In this document: in pieces, positions 10,630 to 19,576 of the stretch | Position numbering within the stretch: the stretch's first letter is position 1 | Layout: every line of letters begins with the position of its first letter | Source of the DNA: Deltaproteobacteria bacterium Ga0077550 | GTDB lineage: Bacteria > Myxococcota_A > Polyangia > Nannocystales > Nannocystaceae | Reading direction: 5' to 3' | Length of the DNA stretch: 64,000 nucleotides | Assembly (NCBI GenBank): GCA_001464385.1 | Contig: LNFB01000175.1 | Coordinates: forward strand, 43,313 to 107,312 | Notes under the pieces: generated by a model | What the model was told of the DNA's origin: nothing | Databases searched by the model: none | The model's input: only the letters and a program-made list of their open reading frames with translations | Program-made: the position numbers and the translations under genes

Positions 10630-12069
10630 ATGTGGATCGCCTCGCTCCTCGCCCTGCAGACCCTCGCCGCGCTCGGCGGACTCGAGCCGACGGCGCTCGC
10701 GGGGCATCCCGACGTCGTGATCACCCCGTCGGAGGTCATGTTCGTCGAGGCCCGCCACAGCGAGACGGTGATCCGTGGGCGCCCCTGGGTGCCGCACAAG
10801 CGCATCGCGACGATCGCCGGCGGGACCCGTCTCGCCGTCCGCGGCACGGTCGAGAGCCGCGACAGTTCGGGCTGCAAGGGCAAGCCTTGGTACGCCGTCC
10901 GCCCCTTCGGCTTCGTGTGCTCCGAGCACGTCAAGACCAGCGCGTCGCCGCCGGACCCGGGGCTCGCCGGTCCGCCGCTGTCGGGCCGCCGCCTGCCGCA
11001 CAGCTACGCGATCGTCCGCAGTGACGGCGTCGCCGAGTACGCCAGCGTCGCCGACGTGCGCGCCGGCATCATCCGCCGCGAGCTGACCAAGAGCATGAGC
11101 ATGGTCGTGCGCCGCAGCGTCGACGTCGACGGCGCCTCGTACATCGAGACACAGCACGGCGCGCTCGTCCCCCGCGAGGGCGTGGGTTGGATGGGCGAGG
11201 GCTCGACGTGGCAGGGCGTCGCGCTCGACGGCCTCGCGATCGGGCCGGCGTTCGCGTGGACGACCGACGAGAAGACCGTCGTGCGCGCCGAGGCCCGCGC
11301 CGAGGCGGCGAAGGTCCGCACGCTCGGCCGACGCGAGCGCGTCGCGCTGCTCGAGGGCTCGAGCGAGGTGCGGCCGCAGTGGTGGCGGATCGCCGAGGGC
11401 GAGTGGATCGCGGCCGACGATCTCAACGAGGTCATCGTCGTCGAGCCGCCCCCCGGCGTCCTCGACGACGAGCGCGTGCGGACCACCGGCAACGACCAGT
11501 GGATCGACGTCGACGTCGGCGAGCAGGTGCTGGTCGCCTACCGCGGCGGCGTGCCGGTGTTCGCGACGCTCATCGCGTCGGGGCGCAGCTCGCCGACGCC
11601 CCTGGGCAACTACCCGATCTGGGCCAAGGTCGCGAGCATGGACATGGCCAACCAGGACTACGAGGACAAGCCGTACATGGTCCAGGGCGTGCCGTGGGTG
11701 CTGCTGTTCCAGGGGCACAACGCGCTGCACGGCGCGTACTGGCACGACCGCTTCGGCAACCGCCGCTCGCACGGCTGCGTCAACCTGGCGCCCCTCGACG
11801 CGCGGTGGATGTTCGACTGGGTCGGGCCGAGTATGCCCGCTGGTTGGACGGGATATCTGCCGCTGTCGCTCGAGCGCTCCCCGGTCGTGCACGTGCGCGA
11901 CAGTCACCGCGCCGACGGCCTGCAGTTCACCCAGGAGCGCCCGATCGGGCCCCCCGACCCGGAGGTCGAGCGGCGCCGCGTCGAGCAGGCCGAGCGGCGG
12001 CGCGAGGCCGAGGCGACCGTGCTCCCCGGCGACGACCCGCTGTGGCCCGAGCCTTCCGACGCGCGGTGA
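10630..12069 (+). CDS. L,D-transpeptidase (YkuD domain) with long N-terminal region
   Basis: The 479-residue protein carries the YkuD catalytic signature HGAYWHDRFGNRRSHGCVN, with Cys383 as nucleophile and His381 nearby. It forms 3-3 cross-links in peptidoglycan or attaches proteins to it, acting outside the inner membrane. A short N-terminal hydrophobic stretch (MWIASLLALQTLAALGG) can serve as signal sequence or anchor. Residues 30-290 are unassigned and may contain SH3-like segments (IAEGEWIAADDLNEV). The C-terminus is charged (EVERRRVEQAERRREAEA). A TAACGT box lies at 10579-10584, 45 bases before the ATG. Confidence 0.88.
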   Translation: MWIASLLALQTLAALGGLEPTALAGHPDVVITPSEVMFVEARHSETVIRGRPWVPHKRIATIAGGTRLAVRGTVESRDSSGCKGKPWYAVRPFGFVCSEHVKTSASPPDPGLAGPPLSGRRLPHSYAIVRSDGVAEYASVADVRAGIIRRELTKSMSMVVRRSVDVDGASYIETQHGALVPREGVGWMGEGSTWQGVALDGLAIGPAFAWTTDEKTVVRAEARAEAAKVRTLGRRERVALLEGSSEVRPQWWRIAEGEWIAADDLNEVIVVEPPPGVLDDERVRTTGNDQWIDVDVGEQVLVAYRGGVPVFATLIASGRSSPTPLGNYPIWAKVASMDMANQDYEDKPYMVQGVPWVLLFQGHNALHGAYWHDRFGNRRSHGCVNLAPLDARWMFDWVGPSMPAGWTGYLPLSLERSPVVHVRDSHRADGLQFTQERPIGPPDPEVERRRVEQAERRREAEATVLPGDDPLWPEPSDAR

Positions 12070-12134
12070 GGTCCGGGCCGGTTCGCCAGCCCCGGGGGAC
12101 GCCTGGCGCGTGATCCTGCTCCCGTCACGCGCGG

Positions 12135-12163
12135 TTGTGGACGCCGCCGGTGCTGCCTAACCT
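12135..12163 (+). promoter_or_regulatory. Promoter of the 12172 lipoprotein gene
   Basis: TTGTGG (12135-12140), a 17-base spacer and TAACCT (12158-12163) are present; the -10 ends 8 bases before the ATG, so the mRNA should be leaderless. Confidence 0.55.
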
Positions 12164-12171
12164 TCGGCCCG

Positions 12172-13236
12172 ATGCTCCGCCGCGCCTCGACGATCGCCCT
12201 CGCCCTCGGCCTGCTCACCGCCGTCACATCGTGCGGCCCCAAGGGTCTGCGCGAGGTCGAGGTCCCCGCTGGCGGCGTGACGATGACCTACGACCTGGTG
12301 CCGGGCGCGGCGTACACGGGCCACCTGCGCATCGGCAACACCAGAGCGATCGACGGCGGCAACATCAGCCAGGCCCTCGAGTGCGACGTGAAGCTCACGG
12401 TCGTCGGCGAGGACAAGACCCGCGGCGGCACGCTGCTGCGGGCGACGTTCGCCAACATCGACCTCAAGTGGGGCCTGCCGCCGTCGGCCCCGATGTCGCC
12501 GGAGGAGTTCACGCGCGACGCCATCGCCCGCCTGCAGGGCATGAACGTGTCGTTCAACGTCAAGCCCAACGGCGAGATCGTCTACATGCCGACCCCGCCG
12601 CAGGACCTGTCGGACATCGACAAGCAGTTCATCGACGTCGTGCTCCGCGGGCTCGAGAAGGCGTTCCTCGTCGTCCCGGGCCATGCGGTCAAGGACAAGG
12701 AGAGCTGGAACGAGGACGAGAAGCGCGGCCGCGAGGGCAAGCTCGGGCGCTACGTCGTCGGCAAGGTCGAGACGCGCGTTGACGGCATGTACCGCGACGA
12801 GGCGCGCAAGGAGGACCTGGTCCGCCTCGTCATCTCGTTCAAGCGCAACGAGACCATCACCACCGAGGATGGCAGCCGCAAGAACGAGAGCGAGGGCAAG
12901 TCGACCGCGCTGTTCTCCACCGCGGGCTACCTCGCGGAGGTCGAGGGCGAGTCGCGGGACTTCGATCCGGTGAACGGCATGACCTTCAGCAAGGTGAAGG
13001 TCGACTGGCGCAAGACGGCGGCCGGCGCCGCGGGCACGGCCCAGCCCGACGTCGCGCAGCAGGAGATCAGCGACCCGTGCGACCCGGACTACGTCGGCGC
13101 CGAGACCTGCCCCGACGGCAGCGAGACCCAACAGATCACCGACCCGTGTCACCCGGACTACGTCGGCGCCGAGACCTGCGCCACGCCGCCGGCGCCGGCC
13201 GAAGCTCCGCCCGCAGACGCCGCGATCCCGAAGTGA
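12172..13236 (+). CDS. Lipoprotein of unknown function with C-terminal cysteine repeats
   Basis: The 354-residue product has a lipoprotein signal ending in AVTSC (Cys about 22). The mature domain (30-285) is rich in beta-strand-like segments (GGVTMTYDLVPGAAYTGHL, GEIVYMPTPPQDLSD) and lysine/glutamate pairs; no family is recognised. The C-terminus has two copies of DPCDPDYVGAETC (about residues 301 and 325) separated by a short spacer, a small Cys-containing repeat probably disulfide-bonded. A stand-alone promoter (12135-12163) suggests a single-gene unit. It converges with the alanine racemase gene 4 bases downstream. Confidence 0.85.
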   Translation: MLRRASTIALALGLLTAVTSCGPKGLREVEVPAGGVTMTYDLVPGAAYTGHLRIGNTRAIDGGNISQALECDVKLTVVGEDKTRGGTLLRATFANIDLKWGLPPSAPMSPEEFTRDAIARLQGMNVSFNVKPNGEIVYMPTPPQDLSDIDKQFIDVVLRGLEKAFLVVPGHAVKDKESWNEDEKRGREGKLGRYVVGKVETRVDGMYRDEARKEDLVRLVISFKRNETITTEDGSRKNESEGKSTALFSTAGYLAEVEGESRDFDPVNGMTFSKVKVDWRKTAAGAAGTAQPDVAQQEISDPCDPDYVGAETCPDGSETQQITDPCHPDYVGAETCATPPAPAEAPPADAAIPK

Positions 13237-13240
13237 CGCG

Positions 13241-14410
13241 TCAGGCGTAGCGCCGGGGGACGCGCTTCGAGAAGCCGCACGTGATCTCGTACGGCACCGT
13301 GTTGGCCCACTGCGCCAGCTCGTAGAGATCGATGCGATCGAGCCCCTGGCGCCCGAGCAGCGTGACCTCCTCGCCGACGCGCACGTCGGGGAGGTCCGTC
13401 ACGTCGAGCATGCACACGTCCATCGTGATCGTGCCGAGCACGTTGCAGCGGTGGCCGCGGACCAGCATCTGCGCCCGCCCCGACATCGCCCGCGGGTAGC
13501 CGTCGCCGTAGCCGACCGGGACGATCGCGACGCGGGAGTCGCGGGTCAGCTGCACGCGCCCGCCGTAGGAGACGCGCACGCCCGCGGGCAGCTCGCGGAT
13601 GCCGAGCACACGCGCGTGCATCGACATCGCCAGCTGCAGGCCGCCGAGCTCGACGTCGGCCCCCGAGCCCGCGCCGTACAGCGCGATGCCGGGCCGGACC
13701 ATGTCGTAGTGCGCCCCGCCGAAGCGGACGAGCGCCGCGGAGTTGCACACATGACGCAGGCGCGGCTGCTGGCCCGACCCGGCGATGGTGCCGAGGCAAT
13801 CGGCGAAGCTCGCGAGCTGCCGCGCGTTCGACAGCTGATCGTCGGGATCATCGGCGCACGCGAGGTGCGTCATGACGCCCTCGAGATCGATCGTGCGCCC
13901 GGCGTCGCGGGCGAGCCAGTCGAGCACGGCGCCCAGGTCCCGCGGCAGGAGCCCGAGCCGCGACATCCCGGTGTCGATCTTGAGGTGCACGGGCAGCGGA
14001 CGCGCGCCGGCCCGCGTGACGGCGGCGCCGAGCATCTCGAGGTGATCGACCGACCAGACCACGGGCCGGAGCTGGCGGTGCACGATGACGTCGGCGGCCG
14101 TCGGCGGGACGCCGCCGAGCACCACGACCGGGGCGAAGATGCCGCCCTCGCGGAGCTCGACGCCCTCCTCGACGAGGCTGACGGCCAGGCCCCAGGCGCC
14201 GGCGTCCACGAACGCGTGTGCGGCTGCGGTCGCGCCGTGGCCGTAGCCGTCGGCCTTGACCACTGCGAGGACGCGGCACGTCGGGCCGACGTGGGCCCCG
14301 ACCACGCCGAGGTTCTGGACCAGGACGGAGGTGTCGATGCGCGCGAAGGTCGGGCGGACCGTCAGCGGGGCCGCCGGGGCGACGAGCTCGGTGGCCGCGT
14401 CGTGCTTCAA
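13241..14410 (-). CDS. alr: Alanine racemase
   Basis: This 389-residue PLP enzyme makes D-alanine for peptidoglycan. The PLP lysine lies in VVKADGYGHG (Lys52), and the second catalytic base is the Tyr in RVSYGGRV (about 282). HLKIDTGMSRLG and VGYGDGYPR are further signatures. The reading frame is open far upstream but has no ATG near the domain start; TTG at 14408-14410 is chosen because the domain begins shortly after it and TATAAG ends 7 bases before it. Length and domain order are normal for the family. Confidence 0.93.
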   Translation of the reverse strand: MKHDAATELVAPAAPLTVRPTFARIDTSVLVQNLGVVGAHVGPTCRVLAVVKADGYGHGATAAAHAFVDAGAWGLAVSLVEEGVELREGGIFAPVVVLGGVPPTAADVIVHRQLRPVVWSVDHLEMLGAAVTRAGARPLPVHLKIDTGMSRLGLLPRDLGAVLDWLARDAGRTIDLEGVMTHLACADDPDDQLSNARQLASFADCLGTIAGSGQQPRLRHVCNSAALVRFGGAHYDMVRPGIALYGAGSGADVELGGLQLAMSMHARVLGIRELPAGVRVSYGGRVQLTRDSRVAIVPVGYGDGYPRAMSGRAQMLVRGHRCNVLGTITMDVCMLDVTDLPDVRVGEEVTLLGRQGLDRIDLYELAQWANTVPYEITCGFSKRVPRRYA

Positions 14411-14417
14411 CTCGGGG

Positions 14418-14423
14418 CTTATA
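14418..14423 (-). promoter_or_regulatory. -10 box of alr, leaderless arrangement
   Basis: TATAAG (minus strand, near-consensus) ends 7 bases before the TTG start of alr. This supports both the unusual start codon and a leaderless transcript. Confidence 0.45.
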
Positions 14424-14490
14424 CCACGGGGTCGCACGGGGCCCGGACGCCCGGGGCGCAGCGGGCATTCCCGCGCCGGCCCGGCCGCGG

Positions 14491-15258
14491 CTAGGCGGCG
14501 GCGCCGAGCAGGCGCGGGTCGAGGATCATGCGCCGGCCGCTCGAGCTGACCAGGCCGTCGCGGGCCATCGCCGAGAGGGTCCGCGACACGGTCTCGCGGC
14601 ACGAGCCGACCATGCGGGCCAACTCCGACTGGGTCGGCACCGGGGCGAGGATCCACCCCGACGAGCCGGGCGCGGTCGACGAGCGCCGGCCCTGCCGCTG
14701 CGCGAGGCGGACGAGCGTGCGACGCAGGCGCTCCTCGACGTCGTACAGCGCCAGCGACGAGGCGACGCTCTCGATGTCGCGGAGCTTGTCGGTCATGAGC
14801 TGCATGAGCCGCATCATCGTCTCGGGCTCGCGGCGCAGGTGGGCGGCGAGGACGTCGGCGGGGATCCGCAGCACCTCGACCGGCACGGCGGCCAGGGCCG
14901 CGGTGGCGTTGAGGGTGCGGTCGAACGCACAGGTCTCGCCGAGGACGTCGCCGGGGCCGACGCTCATCAGGATCAGATCGCGGTGGCCTTCGCCCGCGCG
15001 CACCAGGTTCACGCGGCCGCGCAGCACGATGTAGAGGCCGTCGGGGGCGTGGCCCTCCTCGAGGATCGGGGCGCCCGCGGGCTTGCGGATCCGGACCGCC
15101 GCCTGCGCGAGCACCTCGATCTCCTGGGGCCGCGCCGCGGTGAACGGTTCGACGCAGCTCAGGACGTCCCCCGTGGTCATGCGCTCGAGGGGAATCGTGT
15201 GGGGCCGGGAGTCGATCGTCATCGCCATGTCCAGGGGGTAGAGCACGGGGCGTGCCAT
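14491..15258 (-). CDS. Crp/Fnr-family transcriptional regulator
   Basis: About 255 residues. A cyclic-nucleotide-binding fold occupies about 30-150 ([30 protein letters not shown]), a dimerisation helix follows (about 150-175) and the C-terminus carries a winged helix-turn-helix with [24 protein letters not shown] as recognition helix region. Residues PGDVLGET match the phosphate-binding cassette position only in part (no clear RxS), so cAMP binding is doubtful. No four-Cys Fnr cluster is seen. ATGs at 15258, 15228 and 15222 are all possible starts. It lies upstream of alr on the same strand and divergent from thiS. Confidence 0.85.
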   Translation of the reverse strand: MARPVLYPLDMAMTIDSRPHTIPLERMTTGDVLSCVEPFTAARPQEIEVLAQAAVRIRKPAGAPILEEGHAPDGLYIVLRGRVNLVRAGEGHRDLILMSVGPGDVLGETCAFDRTLNATAALAAVPVEVLRIPADVLAAHLRREPETMMRLMQLMTDKLRDIESVASSLALYDVEERLRRTLVRLAQRQGRRSSTAPGSSGWILAPVPTQSELARMVGSCRETVSRTLSAMARDGLVSSSGRRMILDPRLLGAAA

Positions 15259-15458
15259 GGGCCACACTCCCGCGGCCGGGACGAACCAGACCGGAATCAC
15301 TGAACAAGTGCCGCCGGCTCCAGGGGTTGGCCCCCGGGATCGGCTGTTGCGAAACCCACACAGTGGCGGATGCAACAGACGGGGGAGCGTAGCGTTTCGC
15401 CGCATGGCGCCCTGGCCGCGGCGGCGCGGCGCCCCGGGCCGGCGGGCAGCCCCCGTGG

Positions 15459-15464
15459 TATCAG
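15459..15464 (+). promoter_or_regulatory. -10 box of thiS, leaderless arrangement
   Basis: TATCAG ends 6 bases before the GTG of thiS. No thiamine-pyrophosphate riboswitch sequence (CTGAGA core) is seen between this gene and the divergent regulator. Confidence 0.4.
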
Positions 15465-15470
15465 AGCGCC

Positions 15471-15674
15471 GTGCCCGACGTGGTGATCAACGGCGAGACC
15501 CGTGCGATCGCGAGCGGCTCCACCCTCGCCGATCTCCTGCGCGAGCTGGCCCTCGACCCGCGGACGGTCGCAGTGGAACGCAACCTCGAGATCGTCCCGC
15601 GCTCCGAGTACGCCGCGTGCGTCCTCGAGACGGGCGACCGCCTCGAGGTGGTCACGTTCGTAGGAGGAGGCTGA
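15471..15674 (+). CDS. thiS: Sulfur carrier protein ThiS
   Basis: This 67-residue ubiquitin-like protein ends in the obligatory di-glycine (FVGGG), which is adenylated and thiocarboxylated to carry sulfur for the thiazole ring of thiamine. The N-terminal [23 protein letters not shown] and the ERNLEIVPR segment match the family. The GTG start follows a -10 box by 6 bases. The stop overlaps the ribosome-binding region of thiG. Confidence 0.92.
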   Translation: MPDVVINGETRAIASGSTLADLLRELALDPRTVAVERNLEIVPRSEYAACVLETGDRLEVVTFVGGG

Positions 15675-15676
15675 CG

Positions 15677-16456
15677 ATGGACGAGCACGCCGCAGACACC
15701 TGGACCCTCGCCGGACGCACGTGGCGGTCACGCCTGATCGTCGGCACCGGCAAGTACAAGGACGCCGCCCTGACCAAGGCCGCCCTCGATGCGAGCGGCG
15801 CCGAGATCGTGACGGTCGCGCTTCGACGCGTCGATCTGAAGGCCAAGGACAACCTCCTCGGCTGGATCGATCGCGACCGATACACGCTGCTGCCGAACAC
15901 CGCGGGCTGCTACACCGCCGAGGACGCGGTGCGGACGCTCCGACTCGCGCGCGAGCTCGGCATCGCGGATCTCGTCAAGCTCGAGGTCATCGGCGATCCG
16001 CGGACGCTGCTGCCCGACAACGAGGAGACGCTGCGTGCCGCGAAGATCCTCCTCGACGAGGGCTTCACGGTGCTGCCGTACGTCTCGGACGATCCGATCG
16101 TGTGCCGCAAGCTCGCCGACATGGGCTGCGCCGCGGTGATGCCGTTGGCCGCGCCGATCGGTAGCGGCATGGGCATTCGCAACCCGCACAACATCCGCCT
16201 GATCGCCGAGAGCATCGCGGTGCCGGTGATCGTCGACGCTGGCGTGGGCACGGCGAGCGATGCCGCGGTCGCCCTCGAGCTCGGCTGCACCGCGGTGCTG
16301 ATGAACACCGCGATCGCGGAGGCCAAGCACCCGGTGCAGATGGCCGCGGCCATGCGCCTCGGCGTCGCCGCCGGTCGCCTCGCCTACCTCGCGGGGCGGA
16401 TGCCGGTGCGTGGGTACGCGTCGCCGTCGAGCCCGACGACCGGCGCGATCGAGTGA
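15677..16456 (+). CDS. thiG: Thiazole synthase ThiG
   Basis: The 259-residue TIM-barrel enzyme condenses ThiS-thiocarboxylate, dehydroglycine and 1-deoxyxylulose phosphate into thiazole phosphate. The Schiff-base lysine lies in [10 protein letters not shown] (about Lys103), and phosphate-binding loops are seen in [11 protein letters not shown] and [17 protein letters not shown] at 15662-15669 lies 8-9 bases before the ATG, an excellent ribosome-binding site inside the end of thiS, so translation here depends on a Shine-Dalgarno unlike thiS itself. The last codons overlap the next gene by 4 bases (GTGA). Confidence 0.95.
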   Translation: MDEHAADTWTLAGRTWRSRLIVGTGKYKDAALTKAALDASGAEIVTVALRRVDLKAKDNLLGWIDRDRYTLLPNTAGCYTAEDAVRTLRLARELGIADLVKLEVIGDPRTLLPDNEETLRAAKILLDEGFTVLPYVSDDPIVCRKLADMGCAAVMPLAAPIGSGMGIRNPHNIRLIAESIAVPVIVDAGVGTASDAAVALELGCTAVLMNTAIAEAKHPVQMAAAMRLGVAAGRLAYLAGRMPVRGYASPSSPTTGAIE

Positions 16457-17133
16457 GCGCCTCGCCGTCCGGGGCCGCGCCGCCGCGGCTGTGGGCGATC
16501 ACGCCGCCCGTGGGGACCCCCGAGGTCGACGCCGTCGACGCGTGGTCGCCCGCACTCGGCGACGTCGGGCTGTGGCTCCGCACGCCCGGCGACGCCCCCG
16601 ACGCGGTGATCGAGCGCTGCGCCGCCGTGCTCGCGCGCGCCCGCACGCGGGGCGTCCCGGTGGTGCTCGGCGCCGCGGCGGCGGATCTCGAGGCGGCGGC
16701 CGACGCGGTCGCGCGGCACGCCCTGGCCGGCGTGGTGCTGCGCGGGGACCCGGACGCCACCGCACTCCGCGACGCGCGGGCGCGCCTCGGGCCCGACGCG
16801 TGGATCGGCCGCTCGATCCACGGCCCGGCGGTCGATCACGACGTGTGCGCCTTCAGCGTGCTGGCCCCGATCTTCGCCCCCCACACCGCGAAGCCCAGCC
16901 CCTCGGTCGCCCTGGGGCTCGCCGCGCTGACGCGGGTCGCGGCCGCGCCGGGTGCCCGCGTCGTCGCCCTCGGCGGGATCGATGCCGAGTCCGCGGTCGC
17001 CTGCGTCGCGGCCGGTGCCTGGGGGCTCGCGGGGATCCGCAGCTTCTTTGGTGACGTCCGCCGCATCGCCGAAGATGTCGCCGCACTGCGCGGCGCGCTG
17101 CCGACGGCGAAGCATGGCCCGACGTCCCCCTGA
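16453..17133 (+). CDS. ThiE/TenI-like protein, divergent
   Basis: The 226-residue product has the thiamine-phosphate synthase/TenI barrel pattern: a central GRSIHG (compare IGVSTH), a phosphate-loop region [19 protein letters not shown] and the final [22 protein letters not shown]. The usual LHLGQxD diphosphate/Mg motif is replaced by VVLRGDPD, so true ThiE activity is uncertain. It may be a TenI-type partner or a divergent synthase. Overlap with thiG (GTGA) places it in the thiamine operon, and its end overlaps the start of the signal-peptidase-like gene by 20 bases. Confidence 0.75.
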   Translation: MSASPSGAAPPRLWAITPPVGTPEVDAVDAWSPALGDVGLWLRTPGDAPDAVIERCAAVLARARTRGVPVVLGAAAADLEAAADAVARHALAGVVLRGDPDATALRDARARLGPDAWIGRSIHGPAVDHDVCAFSVLAPIFAPHTAKPSPSVALGLAALTRVAAAPGARVVALGGIDAESAVACVAAGAWGLAGIRSFFGDVRRIAEDVAALRGALPTAKHGPTSP

Positions 17134-18025
17134 GCCCGAGGCGACCCCCAGCGGTCGGACCTGGTCCAAGCGCCTCGCGTGGGGCGTGCTGGTCGGCGGC
17201 CTCACGCTCGTCGGCCTGCGCGTCGCGTTCGCGACGGTGGTCCGGGTCCACGGCGACGGCATGGCCCCGACACTCGTCGACGGCGAGCACGTGCTGCTGG
17301 TGCGCGGGCGGTGGTCGATCGAGCGCGGCGACGTCGTCGTGTACGCGACCAATCTGCCGAGCGCGAGCTCGCCGGCCACCGCGACGCCCCCCGAGCCCGA
17401 CGCGCCGCGATCGCGCCGCGACGACGGCAACGACTTCCCCGACGCGCGCCGGACCCCGGCTCGCGACCTCCGCAACACCGCGGTCGTCGATCCCGACGAG
17501 TTCGGCGACGCCCTCGACGAGAACTGGCAGCGGGTCCAGGCCCGCGCCGACGCCGGCATCGGCACCGTGCAGGCCTACCGCGTCGGGCGCGTGCTCGCGA
17601 TGCCCGGGGATCGCGTCAGCTTCGTCGACGATCGCGACGGCCTCGGCCTCGTCGTCGACGGTCAGCGCATCGAGCAGAAGGAGGGCAGCCCGGTCGCCGT
17701 ACGGCTCCGCGACACCTCCGGCGACGGCGGGCCGCGCCGCGCGCTGTGGGAGCAGGGCGGCGAGCGCCGCTACCTCGTCATCGATCGCGGCACCGCGTCG
17801 CCCGACTGGCGGCGCCTCACCCTCGGACAGGCGCGCCTCGGCGAGGTCTTCGAGGCCCCCGGCTACCTCGTGCTCGCGGACAACCGCGACGAGGGCCGCT
17901 GCTGCGACTCGCGCGCGGTGGGCTGGATCGAGCCCGAGGCCCTGCGCGGCGAGGTCCTCATCCGCCTCGGCGGCGCCGACACGGACCCCGGCGGCGATCC
18001 GCGCGGCTTCCTGTGGAAGCCCTGA
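17114..18025 (+). CDS. Signal peptidase I homologue lacking both catalytic residues
   Basis: The 303-residue protein has one N-terminal membrane helix (about 20-40) and the S26 signal peptidase fold motifs. Box B reads VHGDGMAPTL, where active enzymes have the nucleophile as GDSMxPT: Gly49 replaces Ser. Box D reads YRVGRVLAMPGDRV, where active enzymes have VKRVxGLPGD: Gly158 replaces the general-base Lys. Box E is preserved (DNRDEGRCCDSRAVGW). Both changes are single clean substitutions in an otherwise intact protein, so it is probably a pseudo-peptidase with a binding or scaffolding role. Residues 85-150 form an acidic, disordered-looking insert. It overlaps the ThiE-like gene by 20 bases. 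Confidence 0.88.
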   Translation: MARRPPEPEATPSGRTWSKRLAWGVLVGGLTLVGLRVAFATVVRVHGDGMAPTLVDGEHVLLVRGRWSIERGDVVVYATNLPSASSPATATPPEPDAPRSRRDDGNDFPDARRTPARDLRNTAVVDPDEFGDALDENWQRVQARADAGIGTVQAYRVGRVLAMPGDRVSFVDDRDGLGLVVDGQRIEQKEGSPVAVRLRDTSGDGGPRRALWEQGGERRYLVIDRGTASPDWRRLTLGQARLGEVFEAPGYLVLADNRDEGRCCDSRAVGWIEPEALRGEVLIRLGGADTDPGGDPRGFLWKP

Positions 18026-18047
18026 CGCCGCGGCCCCTCGTCCGGTG

Positions 18048-18076
18048 TTGACGCCGCCGGATCACGCCGCTACATT
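18048..18076 (+). promoter_or_regulatory. Promoter of tRNA-Thr
   Basis: TTGACG (18048-18053), a 17-base spacer and TACATT (18071-18076) form a good sigma-70 promoter 14 bases before the tRNA. Confidence 0.7.
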
Positions 18077-18090
18077 CCCGGCCCTTGCAG

Positions 18091-18163
<73 letters not shown>

Positions 18164-18197
18164 CCCCAGGACGGGGGAGCGAACATCGAGCGGCCGC

Positions 18198-19541
18198 CTA
18201 CGGCCCGAACACTGCGAGCGTCGTGATGCGATCGATGAACGCGCCGCGGCTGCTGCCCCGGCCGAGCTCGAGGTCGGTCAGCGCGACGCGGTCGAGGCGA
18301 TGCACGGTCTCGCCGCCGTCGGGGCACGGGACGAGGAACTCGGCGATCGCCGAGATCGACCAGCGGCAGCCTCGAGCGGCGCCGACGTCGAGCATGATGT
18401 GGCCGGGCAGGTACTCGAGCACGAGGCCGTCGGCGCTGGCGCGGTCGATCGCGGCGAGCTTGTCGGCGGCGGACCAGCCGGCGACGTCGATCGTCGTGAA
18501 GCCGGCCTGGGCCTGCACGCTCGAGTGACGGGGGAGCTCGACGCCGAACGGCAGGAAGGTGTCGCGGAGGAACTGCGAGCAGTCGCGGGCGCCACCGCGA
18601 CCGCCCCAGCCGTACGGGGCGCCGATCTGCGCGAAGGCGGCCCGCAGCACGTCGGCGCGGCGCAGCGGCGCGAAGCCGACGGTGACCGCCGCGTCCCCCG
18701 GCAACGCGTCGTCGACCACGCCGTTCGCCGTCGCCACGCGCACCGTGATCGCCTCGGGCGTGCGCGACACCAGCGGCCAGCCGACGCCGAGTCGCATCGG
18801 CACGCCCGCGACGGTGCGCACGTCGTCGGCGATCGACCAGATCTTCGGCGCCCCGCGCCACGCGATCCGGTCGTCCTCGGCGAGGCGATCGCCGAGGCCG
18901 TCGGGTCGGACCCAGCCCTGCGTGTGGCCGGCGTCGACGAGCCACCACCGACCGCCGTCGCCCCGGGCGAGCACGCGGAGCAGCTCGCCGGGGTGGAGGC
19001 TGGTGCACGCGTTGCGATCGAAGCTCGCGTCGCGCTCGGGCAGGCGCAGGAACCCGCCGTCGGCCGGCGCGCAGAAGAGCTGCGTCTCCGTCACGACCAG
19101 GCGCGCGTGATCGACGGCCCCTGCCCGCGCGACGATCTCGATGGCGGCTGCGATCGCCCCGCGATCCTGCTCGACGATCTCGCCGCGGCGCAGCTCCGCC
19201 TCGAACGACGCGAGCCGCCGCCGCGCATCGGCGAGCGCCGCATCGCTGCTCACGGCGGCCCGCCACGGATCGCCGCCGCCGCCGTGCAGCGCCGAGACCT
19301 TCGCGCGGTGGGCCGACAGGCGCGCATCGTCGGCGAGGATCGGGCCGGGCGTGTCGAGGCCGAACGCCGCGCCGCGCTCGAGCGCCGCATCGGCCCCGGG
19401 CGCGAAGGCCTCCGCGATCGGCCCCGGAGGGCACGCCGGCGCGGTCGCGATCGGAGGCTCGACGACCGACGGATCGCCGCCGCACGCGGACGCGAGGCCC
19501 AACGCCATCGCGACGCGCAGGATCCGAGGCGCTCGCGGCAT
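18198..19541 (-). CDS. NlpC/P60 cell-wall hydrolase lipoprotein with SH3-like region
   Basis: The 447-residue product has a lipoprotein signal ending in LASAC (Cys about 20). A helical N-terminal segment (50-140) is followed by an SH3-like region (LLRVLARGDGGRWWLVDAGHTQGWVRPDG, about 190-230) and a C-terminal NlpC/P60 domain. The catalytic Cys lies in GARDCSQFLRDTF (about 330) and the His in LPGHIMLDVG (about 395). Such enzymes cleave peptide stems of peptidoglycan. The order SH3 then NlpC/P60 with a preceding stabilising segment fits periplasmic endopeptidases. ATG 19541 is chosen because the signal peptide starts there. Confidence 0.87.
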   Translation of the reverse strand: MPRAPRILRVAMALGLASACGGDPSVVEPPIATAPACPPGPIAEAFAPGADAALERGAAFGLDTPGPILADDARLSAHRAKVSALHGGGGDPWRAAVSSDAALADARRRLASFEAELRRGEIVEQDRGAIAAAIEIVARAGAVDHARLVVTETQLFCAPADGGFLRLPERDASFDRNACTSLHPGELLRVLARGDGGRWWLVDAGHTQGWVRPDGLGDRLAEDDRIAWRGAPKIWSIADDVRTVAGVPMRLGVGWPLVSRTPEAITVRVATANGVVDDALPGDAAVTVGFAPLRRADVLRAAFAQIGAPYGWGGRGGARDCSQFLRDTFLPFGVELPRHSSVQAQAGFTTIDVAGWSAADKLAAIDRASADGLVLEYLPGHIMLDVGAARGCRWSISAIAEFLVPCPDGGETVHRLDRVALTDLELGRGSSRGAFIDRITTLAVFGP

Positions 19542-19576
19542 CCCGCGGCGACGCCCCGATCGCGCGGGGTATTCCC

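Noticed and set aside
14411..15361. Upstream extension of alr by more than 300 codons
   Set aside because: This stretch is antisense shadow of the regulator gene and is Arg/Pro-rich; alr begins at the TTG.
15259..15470. Thiamine-pyrophosphate riboswitch upstream of thiS
   Set aside because: The CTGAGA and ACCTGAT core elements are absent and the -10 box lies only 6 bases before the GTG.
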